A DNA stretch of 64,000 bases from Limnoperna fortunei (Eukaryota > Mollusca > Bivalvia > Mytilida > Modiolidae): contig OX104115.1 in assembly GCA_944474755.1 (NCBI GenBank), forward strand, positions 38,761,080 through 38,825,079, written 5' to 3'. Every line of letters begins with the position of its first letter. Within the stretch, counting starts at the first letter, position 1. Under the pieces are notes generated by a model. It saw nothing but the letters and a program-made list of their open reading frames with translations. It was not told where the DNA came from and made no database searches. Positions 1 through 11,703 of this stretch are shown here, in pieces. Position numbers and translations under genes: made by a program.

Positions 1-121
1 CACGACACATGGCCGAAATATTTGTTTACGTTCAGCAACAAAAAAGTAGTTCCCGAAAAGTCGTTCATCAAAGTATGAACTGATCTGGGAAGTACTGGTT
101 ATATGACTATAAACGTAAACG

Positions 122-264
122 AATGTAAGATAAAAATTATTACCTTGTAAAGGCAAGACTACTGAAATATATTGTTTGCACAAATATAAAACCAATGTAA
201 GATAAGAAATATTACCTTGTAAAGGCAAGACTTCTAAATATATTATTAGCACAAACATAACACC
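122..264. repeat. Two-copy 72-bp tandem repeat
   Basis: Two adjacent units start AATGTAAGATAA at 122 and 194 and share the core ATTACCTTGTAAAGGCAAGA, followed by a similar ATATATT..GCACAAA part. They differ at scattered positions, so the duplication is not very recent. No coding potential. Confidence 0.8.
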
Positions 265-330
265 GATTAATTACAATTTATTTAATAGTGTGAATGGTTT
301 AAAGTCGTTATTTGTACCTAAATATTGGTT

Positions 331-705
331 CTCTCTTTGCTTTTGTTGTCGCTCATGCGTTCAGTATGACATTTGATTAAGGGGTATATTTATGACGAAC
401 TTTCTGTTCTATTACAGTTTTATATTATACATTGTATTTACTTTCTCATATGCTAGTTTTTCTGTTATTACCAATTTTAAACATTAATGATTTTGAGTAG
501 AAACAAAGGCACCCTTCTCTCTTTGCTTTTGTTGTCGTTTTTCATGTGATTAGTATGACATTTGATTAAGGGGTAAATTTCTGACGTTCTTTCTGTTCTA
601 TTGCCCTTTTAAATTAGACATTATATTTACTTTCTCATCTGCTAGTTTTTCTGTTATTACCAATTTTAGACATTTATGATTTTGAGCAGAAACAAAGGTA
701 ACCGG
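331..705. repeat. Two-copy 186-bp tandem repeat
   Basis: Units begin CTCTCTTTGCTTTTGTTGTC at 331 and 517. Both contain GACATTTGATTAAGGGGTA, then TTCTGTTCTATT, GCTAGTTTTTCTGTTATTAC and a TGATTTTGAG.AGAAACAAAGG end. The copies have diverged by substitutions. No open frame of note. Confidence 0.8.
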
Positions 706-2440
706 CAGCCACAAGAATTCATTTTTCTACAAAGGCTCTAAATTAAAAGTTTAAATATTACAATACAAAACGCTATTAGCTATGCTCCGGTTATCACAAA
801 GTTTCAGTTATTTCTACGTGTAACATTCGTGTGGCTCACATGACAGTGTGCATTTTTTGTATTCTGCACAGTGTGAGTAAAGAAAATATATATTCCAAAG
901 GTAAAACATATTTGAGACTTGAGTTGATATTAAATAACGAAAGTCAAGCTTACCTGTAGTAACATATCATTTTTCAAAATACATATGTTTTCATGTAGCG
1001 AAATGTGCAATGCATACATGTATATAAAGAATAGTTTAAGCAGTATATAGAAACAAAAATAGCAATTTCACCAACCAAACAATGAGAACTATAACGCGTT
1101 GGCCCGTCTTTTAGATGTTTAAGTGCCACTTCATTGCATTCATTATTTATTTGTGTCAAAACAGGCAACCTGCAATTTAATTAGCTACAATAGAGAAATC
1201 GTTTAGCCGTAAATGGATTGTTTGGACATGAAACCATTTTATGTCATAATATGACTTGTTTTTAAGCATTTATGGGGATGAAACAAAAATTTGAATGTAT
1301 GTACATGGGAACTAGTCTACATAGCAGGTTTTTTTTTATTACAAGACAAAAGTGTATCCATCATAAACATAAACTGTGCGAAAACGTACTTTAAATAACA
1401 CTGTTCATTGGTTCCTGGCGTACACTTGTTTAATACACTGCGTGCCAAAAAGGAACAAACTCGATGATGTAGTCTTATGTCGACACTAATGTATTTGTCT
1501 GTTTAATTATAAATGGTGAGAAAACCGTCAGGAAAAAACATATTAAAGTAAAAAAAATGCATATATGTTTCATTGTAGTGATGGTTTATTCCTGATAGTC
1601 CAACATTTTAAACTTTAATAGTTCTGATTATCCAACATAATTGTTTATGTTTATAATCGTTAAAAACTATCTGATTAGTGTTTATATAAAAGGTTAACAA
1701 TGATCATTAATTTATGTTATTAATTAAAATATGTCTACTTGATTATAAAAATTTTACAAATTTTATTATTTTTTATTTTTCACTGGTTATAAAATTAAAC
1801 TAATTATAATCATTCTTATGTAAAATCATTTGGTTTATTTATTCTGTAATTATCTTTGATTTATTAATAAATAATTACTTATTGTTTGATTTAATACGAG
1901 CATGTTCTCCGAAAACAGTTCATGTCACACTACTCATGCTAATGAGATTGGTGAGTAAAGGATTCTCACTAAACACGTCTCATAAGAAGGCAAATGCACA
2001 TTTACAAGTTATATTTTTCTAACATATGCTTGCAAGTATCCGTATACTGAATAAAATACCCATTTATTTTAACCTTATACATAGCCATTAAGCAAGTTCG
2101 AAGTCAATAATGTCCTACAACATATCAAGAACAGTTGTCGAAATGAAACTCCTGTTCCAACCATCTGCAAACAGGAGATGGATAAAATACGCACACCAGA
2201 ACGTAAGACCAGTCTTTGTAAATAAAGAGCAGACACAGCGCCAAGTTTACCAACATCTCTACTATAGTAAGTATTGACGTATTCTGTATAGGGTTTTTTA
2301 GCGTGAAAAATGAAAACTGCTTACCGCGTATGGTTCAGCTTATGCTCCTTTTGTAGATCAAGAAAGGTACTTTTTGAAATCAATAATTATTTCCTTGAGA
2401 TATTCGGCGTTTTGAAATATGACCGTTTTTAAATTTTGAA
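706..2440. other. AT-rich stretch with nothing recognised
   Basis: Only short chance open frames (longest 64 codons at 974-1168, minus), runs of A and T, and no splice-bounded frame that I could support. Confidence 0.5.
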
Positions 2441-2469
2441 AGGGCGATTTTCCATACTAAAATTTGACC

Positions 2470-2690
2470 TCAATTAGAACGGAAGTCTACTTTAGGAACA
2501 ATCGATTGTTGTCTACTCGAAGTCCTTCGGGTGAAGTCGTCTGCAGTTAAGGCGGGAAAAGTCTCGCGGTTTGTCCGAATACCATTGAACGTCACGAAAG
2601 CAGACGAACATTTGTAAACATCGTAAGATCCCGTTAGAAACAAAAATGGCTGACTTATTATGTAAAATTCCCGTAGCAAAAGTCAAGGAC
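2470..2690 (-). other. GC-richer block with a 69-codon open frame
   Basis: This block has a clearly higher GC content than its surroundings. On the minus strand it is open for 69 codons and ends in a charged stretch (..ADDFTRRTSSRQQS..). I do not recognise the product. It could be a relic of an exon, a mobile element end or a 5' untranslated region. No flanking splice sites were convincing. Confidence 0.2.
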
Positions 2691-3373
2691 GATTTGTAAC
2701 AACTAAACAGTTAGGCATATTATAAAACATGGACAGGTTATCGTATCTACATTTTTTCTACAGAATTTTCGTAATAAAAAGGTAAAATATAGAAAAATTA
2801 AAAAATGCAAGTAAAAAAAAATTTCCAAGGGGGTTTGGTATTTAGTATAGATATGTACCTATAAGTCGAATGAACTACTACAAATGACATATTTCTTTTG
2901 ATCAACGATGGGCCCAAGCACAGAATAATGATTTTCGCTACTGACGCAAATCTGTAAACGTAGTCAACAACGACAAGACAATATATTCTGATACAACAAT
3001 AACACATTTCCATGATTTTTCGTACATATTTACACACTACACAAACTGGTTGATAGGAAAATGTTCCTGCTAGTTTAACCGGACAAGTAAGCGGTTATCA
3101 TCTACAATAGATCATGAAAAAATAGTCACAAAAGCAACTTTATTTAAATAGCCTCCGACGAACGTATTGATTAGAAAACTATTATACCAAAATGTTTACA
3201 TGAACTTGATTAAGTAGATCCTGGCGACAGTAATTACATTGTGGCATACAGGTAGTTGCTCTTATTGCTGACTTACAAAAATATAGAACAGTACAGAAGG
3301 ACGTGTAGCTTACAGAAATAGCAGTTAAAATTCAAACATCTTCTTTTCAAGAGGGGCCAAAATTGGTCCTTAC

Positions 3374-3503
3374 CCTACCTTGTCCTTTACAAAGTTTATT
3401 CAACACCGGAGCAGATTCTGATGACAATAGGTCATTGAACTTCAAAACATTAGGATGGTTTCTGTATTTTGCTGCGATATACAGCCTCCTTTCATCAACA
3501 AAA
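3374..3503 (-). CDS. Orphan internal exon candidate
   Basis: A 130-bp minus-strand segment preceded by a good acceptor (CTTTTTCCAG) and followed by a strong donor (AGG then GTAAGG). It opens with one base completing a codon and then reads 43 codons without a stop, including ERRLYIAAKYRNHPNVLKF and LLSSESAPVLNKLCK. Charge and hydrophobic spacing look like real protein, unlike the surrounding DNA. I do not recognise the family. Neither the preceding nor the following exon was found, so it may be a retained piece of a dead gene or of a mobile element. Seen: frame and splice signals. Inferred: that it is or was an exon. Confidence 0.4.
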
Positions 3504-5796
3504 CTGGAAAAAGTTAACAAAGACTTCATATGCATATGTGTACTAGTGTAGCAACAAAGAGGTGAAAGCATATTCAGTAAAATTAATGAGTCTTTCTTTT
3601 ACAATTGTCTGGTACGCTGGTCTCTTCATTGTTGTAAAGAAACATCCCCACTGTTCACATTTTTGAGATAAAATGAAACTGTACTCTTTAAATAAAATTA
3701 TGAAAATTAAAATGTAGATAGGCAGAAGTATATAACTTTGCTTCATTTCCTTGACATGGTTTATATAAATCATTGACCAAATTTTATAAAACAAATCTTG
3801 CATAAAAAATACTTAGTGTCATAGTATTTGCATTTTCAAGGGATGTAACTCTTGTAGAAAATTGATAGATCGGGACTTGATTCATGCATGGGAAATTGTT
3901 TACATAAACCTTTGATTATAGAAATCTTATCAGAATTGTAAGTGTAAGAGTGTTTACATTAAATTATTTTAATAATTTACAATTCTAAAGCGCATAAAAC
4001 TTCTATAACTTGAATAAAATTGATCAGTAGTCAGATTTGTTAACTTACCCAAGATATTGTTATAAACATTTCTAGTTTCATAAAAATCTGACAAGAAATT
4101 AAGAAGTAATAGTGCTTACAGGGCAACTTGTCATATAAATAAAAAGTCAAGATAAGTAAGTTTATCGTGACTTTCGTTGTATAGGACACTCGACAAAAAC
4201 TAATCAATAAACTTCAGACCAATTTCAACAGGTCACGAGTTACCTGCAAAAATGGAAAAACCTTATGAAATTACACCAACCACACAATTCCTATATATAT
4301 TGAAAACCACAGGACATTAATCAAAGTGCATACAGTGAACAGAACCTTGTAGACGAATAGGTTGGAAATTTAGAAATGAAATTTTTATTGTCATAACATT
4401 TATATACAAAACGAATGTAAAGTAAAATACATAAACATAATCATTTTAATTTCCCTTCAGTGTTCCCTGGAATAGTCAATTATTGTATAAGTTACTTTTG
4501 TGTCTATCAGTATATATAGTTTTAGGTTTTTTTTTTAAATTATGACATTCTTTACCTTCTTTGGTAGACAAATGGCAACCTGCATTTCTAAATTTTATCT
4601 ATTACCTTAGGAAGTATATAAAATATAATGTTTATTGAGTTGTCTCCCACTGCACACACATAAAATAAAAGTAAACCCCGCAATCAGTGCATAAACTAAA
4701 GTTTTTGTTTTTGCTCTTCCACTTTACAGCAATTTCTATGAGGGATACAGGTCTCATTAGTTGATAAGGTACTGCCAATATGTAAACAGTGAATTATACC
4801 AAACATTTTCTGTAACTTTTAGTATTTCTAATTTAATTTTGGCAATTTGTGCTACCTTAAATTTTAAACATAAATTTTTAACTTAATTTTGCACATGAAT
4901 ATTCAGAAATGTATCTTAAATCAGCTTTTAACAGCAAAAAACAAATTAATCTGCTGCTACAAATGTCCCATCAAGTAATTCCCAGGAAGTATTAAAAGGA
5001 TTAGAATGCATTAAATATCGAAGTTAAAATTGCCTTTTTCTAAATATTATATTTCATTGTATCAGGTGCAACTCAACAAATATTTTTTAATTGTGTGCAG
5101 TCCAACTACATCTTTGGGTTTAATGTTACAGCAGTCGTTTATTTATTGTATTATGCTAGCAGTATTTGCAGATAAACAAAAATATACAAAAAGTACATTT
5201 AATTTTCTTTTGTTTTATTCTTTAATGAATGTTTGTCAACATTCGTTGAGTGAGATACAAGCGATTGTCTAAAAAGGATCAATTAGCAAACATAATGCTT
5301 TTTTTCAACCAAAAAACCCCCCAAAACAACAGTATTTTAAATAAGAAATTTTCTCTGTCTTATTGTTAAGACATGTAATATGTATCTTGCACAGTAAATA
5401 TAATCATATTTATTGAAAAAAAATCAGTTAATATCTGATGGGTAGAAAAGCCGTTGCCACGGTGACTGAATATACAAGATATGATTCCACGTATTAATGT
5501 GCTAATAAATCACTGTTAAATTACTATTAGCTGTTTGTGTACATGTATATATTATGATAATGTAAGGACATTTAATTCACTGAAATATGTTCTTAAAGAT
5601 CAATATTCATATAGCAGAATTAGCATAATATTGGAATAGATATATTGAAGTATTGTTATTAGCGCTTATTTTGTAATCTGATGATTCTTGTTAATTGTTG
5701 CATCTAAAAGATTAAAACACTTTATGATAAGAGGTACGTATTTTATATTGTTGAAAATGGATGTTGTATAATTGATATGTTTGTTGTTGGTTCTCA
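3504..5796. other. AT-rich stretch with nothing recognised
   Basis: Long AT-rich DNA with homopolymer runs (for example T-rich at about 4530 and A/C runs at about 5310). The open frames present (80 codons at 5030 plus, 86 codons at 3543 minus) have low-complexity composition and no splice or family support. Confidence 0.5.
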
Positions 5797-5930
5797 AAGT
5801 TTACAGTGGTCGATCCAGAGCTTTTCAGCCCGTCTCCGGGTGGCGTATAGGAGATGCACACTTGTTAGAGTGGTTGTCAGGTCAAAATACGCAAAGCCTG
5901 TCCGCGGACCACAGTGAGTAATTGATATGT
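5797..5930 (+). mobile_element. SINE-like head fragment
   Basis: Contains CCGTCTCCGGGTGGCGTATA, then GTTGTCAGGTCAAAATACG and GCCTGTCCGCGGACCACAGT. The same order of motifs (GTGGCGGATAAGAATGCC, GTGTCAGGTCATAATACGGA, CCCCGACCGCATAACACAGT) occurs at 24.0 and 32.6 kb, and in reverse at 12.1 and 31.6 kb. It is a truncated copy of the same family of short elements. Confidence 0.55.
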
Positions 5931-6768
5931 TTATTCGGGTATGAGTAGAAGTCATAAGTGTTAATAATAGTATCTGTAAAATTAAAAAAAATATATATTA
6001 AAAATAATACTAATTGATCACCTGTATTTAAAATGTTTTGTTGTCTTTGAAATAGTTTTGTAAAGAACAATTGTAACATTTTCTGTTTAATTGGAGCCTT
6101 TTATACTTCTTTGTTATGTTTGCGGTTGACTTGGTTTTCTGATTTCATGGCTTTATCATATAATTATTCAAATAGAGTCTCTAACATTGCTTCCCGTTTA
6201 TTACTATAATTTTTTTAAATCTTCATAGTTCATTTTGCACCTTTAAAGTTCGAGGTTTATACCGACAACTTAAAATGGCGAACATTTAACTGTAGAGATT
6301 TTAGAAATTATCGTAATAACGGGAAACGATGTTAGAGATTGTTTCTCTAATGACAATCTGAAAATATTTGTACAAGATTCCCTTGACATCCCATGAAGTG
6401 GCATATCGTTGTACGGCTATGTCGATCGTGTCGTGAAAACCGTAGGCCAGTTTTTTAATTGCCTTAAAAACAAAATATATCTGTTAAAACAACAATTTAA
6501 AAGGAACCAGTTTGTGGAGTGATCTTCTTAAAATATTGCGATGACACGATCTTTGATGCAAAACCGTTTTATTTCACATTTCTGTAAAATACCATTCTTT
6601 CTTTGACATCACAAATATGTTGAATTGTATGTATCGCTATAATTTCTGGTAACTGTTTGGTTTATTTTGATTTTCAGTACTTTGCTAATTTTTTGTTTAG
6701 TTTTACAGTACTGTATTATTTTTTACAAAAGGTGTTTGTAATTTCAGTAACTTGTCTGGAGAGGTAAA
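5931..6768. other. Upstream region of the potassium channel gene
   Basis: AT-rich sequence 5' of the channel ATG at 6769. No TATA box, initiator or upstream exon can be assigned with confidence. A pyrimidine-poor AG precedes the ATG, so an upstream untranslated exon is possible but not shown. Confidence 0.3.
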
Positions 6769-7227
6769 ATGTCTGCAGAGGTGCTAATCAACGTTAGCGG
6801 AACATTATTCATCACGAAATGGTCCACTTTACAAAAATATCAAAACACGCTATTAGGTTCACTTAATCATTCGTCAGAATATTACAACCAATAAATACAA
6901 TATTACTTCTTTGATAGAAACCCAGAAATATTTATCACTATATTAGATTTCTACAGAAATGGACATGTTCACCTTCCAACACATATTTGCGGTTATCTTT
7001 GGAAACAGGAGTTAGATTTCTGGCAGATACCAGTCACACATATATCGGAATGTTGTTTTCCTACATTCTGCAAGTATGACAAAAATCGAGCTATTTCAGA
7101 ATACATGAAACGAACGTTTAGTGTACAAATGACAGTTCACAACACTACTGATATTTCTTGTACTGATCGGCTTAAGCAACGCGTGTGGCTCTTTCTGGAT
7201 GAACCAAGATCATCAATTCCGGCTAGA
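6769..7227 (+). pseudogene. Kv channel exon 1 (T1 tetramerisation domain), interrupted by TAA
   Basis: This 459-bp exon begins ATG TCT GCA GAG and encodes a cytoplasmic T1/BTB domain of a voltage-gated potassium channel. The landmarks are VLINVSGTLF at residues 5-14, YFFDRNPEIF, LDFYRNGHVHLP and the Shab/Shaw/Shal-type zinc signature H-x5-C-x20-C-C (HLPTHIC ... ECC). That signature excludes Shaker-type Kv1. The end RVWLFLDEPRSSIPAR is the usual T1-S1 linker. The donor is GCTAGA then GTAAGT, phase 0. A TAA at 6892-6894 (codon 42) stops the frame in the loop before FFDRNP. The stop lies in a 21-bp stretch that the family does not need (separate entry). Apart from this, neither frame nor splice sites are damaged, so the gene is either freshly inactivated, polymorphic or misassembled here. 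Confidence 0.8.
6880..6906 (+). repeat. 6-bp direct repeat flanking the stop-bearing insertion
   Basis: TATTAC at 6880-6885 and 6901-6906 bracket AACCAATAAATACAA (6886-6900), which carries the in-frame TAA. The encoded EYY before and YY after are the duplicated residues. Without the 21 bp the domain reads ..SSEYY then FFDRNP, as in other Kv channels. It looks like a small insertion with target duplication, a transposon footprint or a slippage product. Confidence 0.65.
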
Positions 7228-7970
7228 GTAAGTTTAAACGTAAATACAAACTTGAAATATAACCTAGTGTAGATGTATTATAACAATAATTATATTGATT
7301 TGTCGAATAATTGCAAGGATTTACTCCAAACGACTCCACAACCTTGCTGCTGCACACTTTGCGCACACATGTAAACGTCTTCTGTTTGACCTATATGTGA
7401 ATTTAACTCGCTCTTACATTCCATGCTAGCTTAAGACAAAAAATGCCAGGCGCTTATTTAATCTACCGGATCAGTCGTCTTTTGTGTTTTCTGCTGAAAA
7501 AAACACGTTCCGCCAAGTTCGATGCAGAAACTATATACTAAATTATACAAGTACATGTTCTGCACCAATAAAAATATGCGATGATATAACTGAAAGTCGC
7601 TTTAAACCCTATTTAGATATAAATAAAAAAATGACTATGTTCCAATGTAACGTCGTTGGGTTTTACTGCACATACTTCAGTAGGTTAAATCTGATCTCGT
7701 GTAAAGAAACTAAAAATTATTAACTAAACGACCACAAGTAGTACACTCGAGTGATAAGCAGTTGGCGAACAACCAAATGTTACTTCGTATCTATTGTACG
7801 CAAAATGTTGTTGATGTCTAATTACTTTGTATGTCAACAGCAATTTCTTTATTATTTACCTATTAATCTCTATGTTAAGTGTCGACCGATATAACTGAAT
7901 GCAATTTAATACAGAGATTTTAGGAAAATATCATATTCTGTCCATTGAACATAACATAATTCTTTTGTAG

Positions 7971-8909
7971 ATATTCAGTATATTGTACTTGTTAGCAGTG
8001 CTATTGTCTTCTGTTATACCTTTCCTGATTACGCATCCAGATGTGAGAGAGCATATAATTAATATAGAGATTTTAAAATGGTGGGCTTTAGAGAATGGTC
8101 TTAATTTATGGATAAATACGGAAAATCCTAAGGAGGTATTGTTCGTTACTTCTTACCCGCCAAAGTGGGTCAGCTATTTGAATATAACGGTTATGGCTTT
8201 TTTCTCCGTTCATATATGGTTAAGATTTTTATGTTGCCCTTCCAAAGTACAGTTTTTGAAAGACTGGCTGAACACCTTGGACATCCTATTATTTTTACCT
8301 ATGTGGTTGAGTTACATTCTTGAACAATATCCAGAGAAACTAATGGCCAGTTTAGAGTTAACAATATTATACGCAGTTTGTTACTGTACAGTTGCCTTTC
8401 GACTTTTAAGAATTTTTAGAATCGCTAAACAGTACAGCAGTCTTCGCATTTTATTGATGGCTATTCGAGAAAGTCTGAAAGAACTCTGCTTGCTAGTAAT
8501 GACTTTCACAATATTTGTGTTGTTGTTTGCAAACCTCATATACTTTGCTGAATTTCGAGATGCAACAACTTTTCCGAACATGGTTATTGGACTTTGGTAT
8601 TCGGTTGTTACTATGACAACTGTCGGATATGGCGATATAGTTCCCAATTCAGCTCTCGGCCGTGCTGTTGGTTCACTTTGTGCTATGTGTGGACTGTTAC
8701 TACTTGCAATGCCGATAGCCGTAATAGCCGGAAAATTTAATGATTTGTATAGACATAACGAAGATCTAGAGGAGTTTAATAATATTCATACTGTAAAGGA
8801 GCCAGGCAGAAACACTTTTAAAAGGAATAAGGTTTTTACTATTTCTGAAAACAGTCCTGTTAAAAACAATATTATAGCTGACATTAAAACTGATACTAAA
8901 GACGCATGA
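7971..8909 (+). CDS. Kv channel exon 2: S1-S6 core and short C-terminal tail
   Basis: The acceptor TTCTTTTGTAG precedes ATA TTC AGT (phase 0, matching exon 1 across a 743-bp intron at 7228-7970). The exon encodes 312 residues of a six-transmembrane potassium channel: S1 at the start (ILYLLAVLLSSVIPFLI), a long S1-S2 loop, S2 (NITVMAFFSVHIWLRFL), S3 (DWLNTLDILLFLPMW), S4 (AFRLLRIFRIAKQYSSLR), S5, the pore helix WYSVVTMTTVGYGD (filter at 8616-8636), S6 (LLLLAMPIAVIAGKF) and a tail of about 55 residues. Joined length is about 465 residues, normal for the family. Departures from canonical Kv: the S2 gating glutamate is His (8211-8213), S4 keeps only R, R, R, K (8400, 8409, 8418, 8427), and the S6 PxP hinge is P-I-A (8712-8720). 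These suggest a modifier or strongly altered subunit. No clean AATAAA was seen in the first 300 bases downstream. Confidence 0.88.
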   Translation: MFSILYLLAVLLSSVIPFLITHPDVREHIINIEILKWWALENGLNLWINTENPKEVLFVTSYPPKWVSYLNITVMAFFSVHIWLRFLCCPSKVQFLKDWLNTLDILLFLPMWLSYILEQYPEKLMASLELTILYAVCYCTVAFRLLRIFRIAKQYSSLRILLMAIRESLKELCLLVMTFTIFVLLFANLIYFAEFRDATTFPNMVIGLWYSVVTMTTVGYGDIVPNSALGRAVGSLCAMCGLLLLAMPIAVIAGKFNDLYRHNEDLEEFNNIHTVKEPGRNTFKRNKVFTISENSPVKNNIIADIKTDTKDA

Positions 8910-9600
8910 CCACACCAAATCTGCCAATGTTGATGAAAGAAACAGAAATGGAAATACTAGATTTAAAGGACGAATTTTTAAAAGCTATATTGCAATTTAA
9001 TATGCAGTGTGACATATAACGCAAACAAAAGTTGATAAGGTTTTGTAGACTTCACTTTTGAACTAATTTATTTAGTGATTTTAAGTAAATGATATAACAT
9101 GTAGCAACTGTTGATATTTCTTTTAGTTATACTAGCATGGAATATTGCACTTTAAACTTTTACCAATCGAGTCTTAAACTTATCTTTTACTATAAGTGTA
9201 CGAATTAATTGTGATGATAATCCAACAAGTAAACAATGAATAAGACAACACGGGCAAAAAAATAATACTACACAGTTTACGAGCCTTTTGGGGTAGATGC
9301 TTTTTTTAATGTGCTCTTCTTAGCTACAATGTTTATAGTCTTTCCAGACGGACACGTGGACTTAGCACAATTTGGAGTTTTATTGCAGTTAAAGCCATCA
9401 TGTTCTATCCCTTCACATTTAAAAAAAAATTATTGTCCCTCTACATTGTCCTTAGCCTTGGTCAAACGTCTGATATTTAAAACTCAGTGCATATATTTAT
9501 GCGTTGACTTTAACATTGTCAACATTGACTAATTTCGACTGTTCATGAACAGTTGGAGTTTTGAAGTTCAACATAAAAGTGTGAATTTTACCTGAGTACC
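8910..9600. other. 3' flank of the channel gene
   Basis: AT-rich sequence, presumably including the 3' untranslated region. A 73-codon frame at 9311-9532 has no splice or family support. No canonical polyadenylation signal could be assigned. Confidence 0.35.
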
Positions 9601-10431
9601 CTAACTGTTAGCTCCTGTTTTTGGTATGGACGGAGCTACAAAGTGGTCCCATTACTCTGTTCTAAAGGTCTCCGACAGAAGCATGGAACGCAAACCTTCT
9701 GCAAAGAGTTACCTGGCAAAACCACGTTTTATTATTCTGTCTGCTTGATTGACCTATCAGCCACCGCTGTTAAAGAACAAATTGGATATCTCAATTCACA
9801 AGATATCAAGTAATGATATGATAATATGAGACTGATGACAAGTTTGTTAAGGGCTTGGAGTAACCAGCCAGCTACCACAACCGAGTCCGACGTTTCTCAC
9901 CTCTAATTAAAGAGATGGCTACAGTGGTGTGTTTTAACCACATAGTCCAGACTCCACCAAAACTAGTTGCAACAAACAGCAAACGTGTCTCTTATTTAAA
10001 GCTCTGAAAGCTTAACCTTTCAGCCAGGTCCTTTTCTGCAGATCATATAAGAAAGAAGTATATCAGACGGATAAACTGATTAGATAAGAACAATCTGAAA
10101 AAACAATTCCCTAAAATAGCTTAAATAAGAAGTAACATTTTGTGTAGAAAATGTTCGGGTTCAGTTATCGGGACTGTTTACTCTTCCTAATGATATCCTG
10201 TAATTGACATGGCGAATGATTTGCCTCTGTTAGTAGCCTCTTCCTACAAGCTGAAAACTGTAGGCTTTTCGTCAGTGCCCCGTGTCCTACTCGGCTTCAA
10301 GTAATAAACAACCATTAAAAAATATCACGAAATCATTATATTTTGAATTATTAGTGTTTGTCATCATCATCTATATCCATGTATAAAGGCAAACCAATTT
10401 GGTTATTGGTTTAAATTTAATTGTTTATTTC
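9601..10431. other. Probable further retroelement debris
   Basis: Moderately GC-richer unique-looking sequence immediately upstream of the reverse-transcriptase relic. No frame longer than a few tens of codons. It may be the decayed upstream part of the same element. Confidence 0.25.
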
Positions 10432-10915
10432 ACTTTCGGGTATATTGATGATGTTTTGTCCCTGAACAATGCTACATGTGGTGACTATCTGCAGGTAATT
10501 TACACTAGACAGCTTTACATTTAAGACACCATCAATACACTAAGGGCAACCTCTTACTTAGACCTACTGCTAGAAATAGATTCGGGAAACTACTAATTAG
10601 ACTCTACAAAAAACGTAATGACTTCAACTTTCCAATTGTCAACTTCCGGTTTATTGACAGCAACATTCCAGAAACTACAGCGTGTGGTGTGTACATTTCA
10701 CAACTTATACGAAATTCTAGATTCTGCAATCGGTATTCCGATTGTTTAGAACGTTCACTGCTGTTGACTACAAAACTACTCTAACAAGGATTGTTGTACC
10801 TAGGTTATTGTTATCTCTCCGGAAGTTCTATGGTCGTAAACATGACTTAATTGATCGTTACGGGAAATCAATTCCTCAAATACGATTACGATCGGATATT
10901 TTCGTCAAATAAGTC
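10432..10915 (+). pseudogene. Dead reverse-transcriptase fragment (YIDD type)
   Basis: Translation gives FTFGYIDDVLSLNN, then ATSYLDLLLEID, then after a +1 shift KKRNDFNFPIVNFRFID and CGVYISQLIRNSRFCNRYSD followed by LERSLLLTTKLL. The YIDD catalytic box and the FNFPIVNF block match a reverse transcriptase that I recall as very common in bivalve genomes. Its clade (Penelope-like or other) I cannot settle. At least three stops and one frameshift make it inactive. The following 200 bp (GGCAGGCACTGCTTACTCGT onward) look like its 3' untranslated end. Confidence 0.7.
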
Positions 10916-11703
10916 ATAAGTAGTCTTGTCGGTTGCTGGATTTTACTCTTTCCTAGACATGACAATGAGTAACTCAACCGGTGTCTATTAGAGGCAGGCA
11001 CTGCTTACTCGTCCGGAGCACCTGAGTGCTCAGATGGTTTTTATTGGGATCGGATTACTAACTTTTTGTTTTTAGTTTTGGTTTTGCGCTGTATATGTTT
11101 GTTTATATCCGGGTATATTTCTAATTGTCCCTTGGCTCTACACTATAATAATTAAATTGAGGCCACAATGGCCAAACGGTCTAGATAGATAAACCAGCTT
11201 CTATATGTCAATTCTGGGATTGTGACTTCGGCATTGCGTTAGAAGTTTTGTTCGTGATAAAGTACGACATTACTTGTCAAAGCTTAAAAGTTTTTCTGTT
11301 GTAATTTTCACCGGGTTCATCTTTTTTTCTCTCTTAAACAACTAATGCTATGATATAACTAAAAATTACAGAAAAATATAAACAAAAACTATTCAAATAT
11401 TACATTTACTACTTTTTCGCACTATGTTGTTATTCAGTATTGAACATTAGTTAACATGAATCTTATATTTGGTGAATTCGATATATTTTTATAAAGGTAC
11501 CAACAGCTCATCGATCACCAAGAGTTTTAACTACAAATTAATGTTTAATTGTTCCTGTGAATGTTGAAGTTTCCTCTATTGCAAATATGGGCAAAGAAAG
11601 GACAAAAACTGAATAAATATTATTAATGGTCGCTTATAATGGCTTTATAAAAGCTTTCCTAATTTGGATTATAGTGTCGTTGCATTAAAAGGTAATGTTT
11701 CAA
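10916..11703. other. Retroelement 3' flank, then AT-rich DNA
   Basis: To about 11150 this is the likely 3' end of the reverse-transcriptase relic. After that it is plain AT-rich sequence with nothing recognised. Confidence 0.3.

Noticed and set aside
7484..7723. 79-codon plus frame upstream of the channel core
   Set aside because: It lies inside the intron between the T1 and membrane exons, and the exon phases already match without it.
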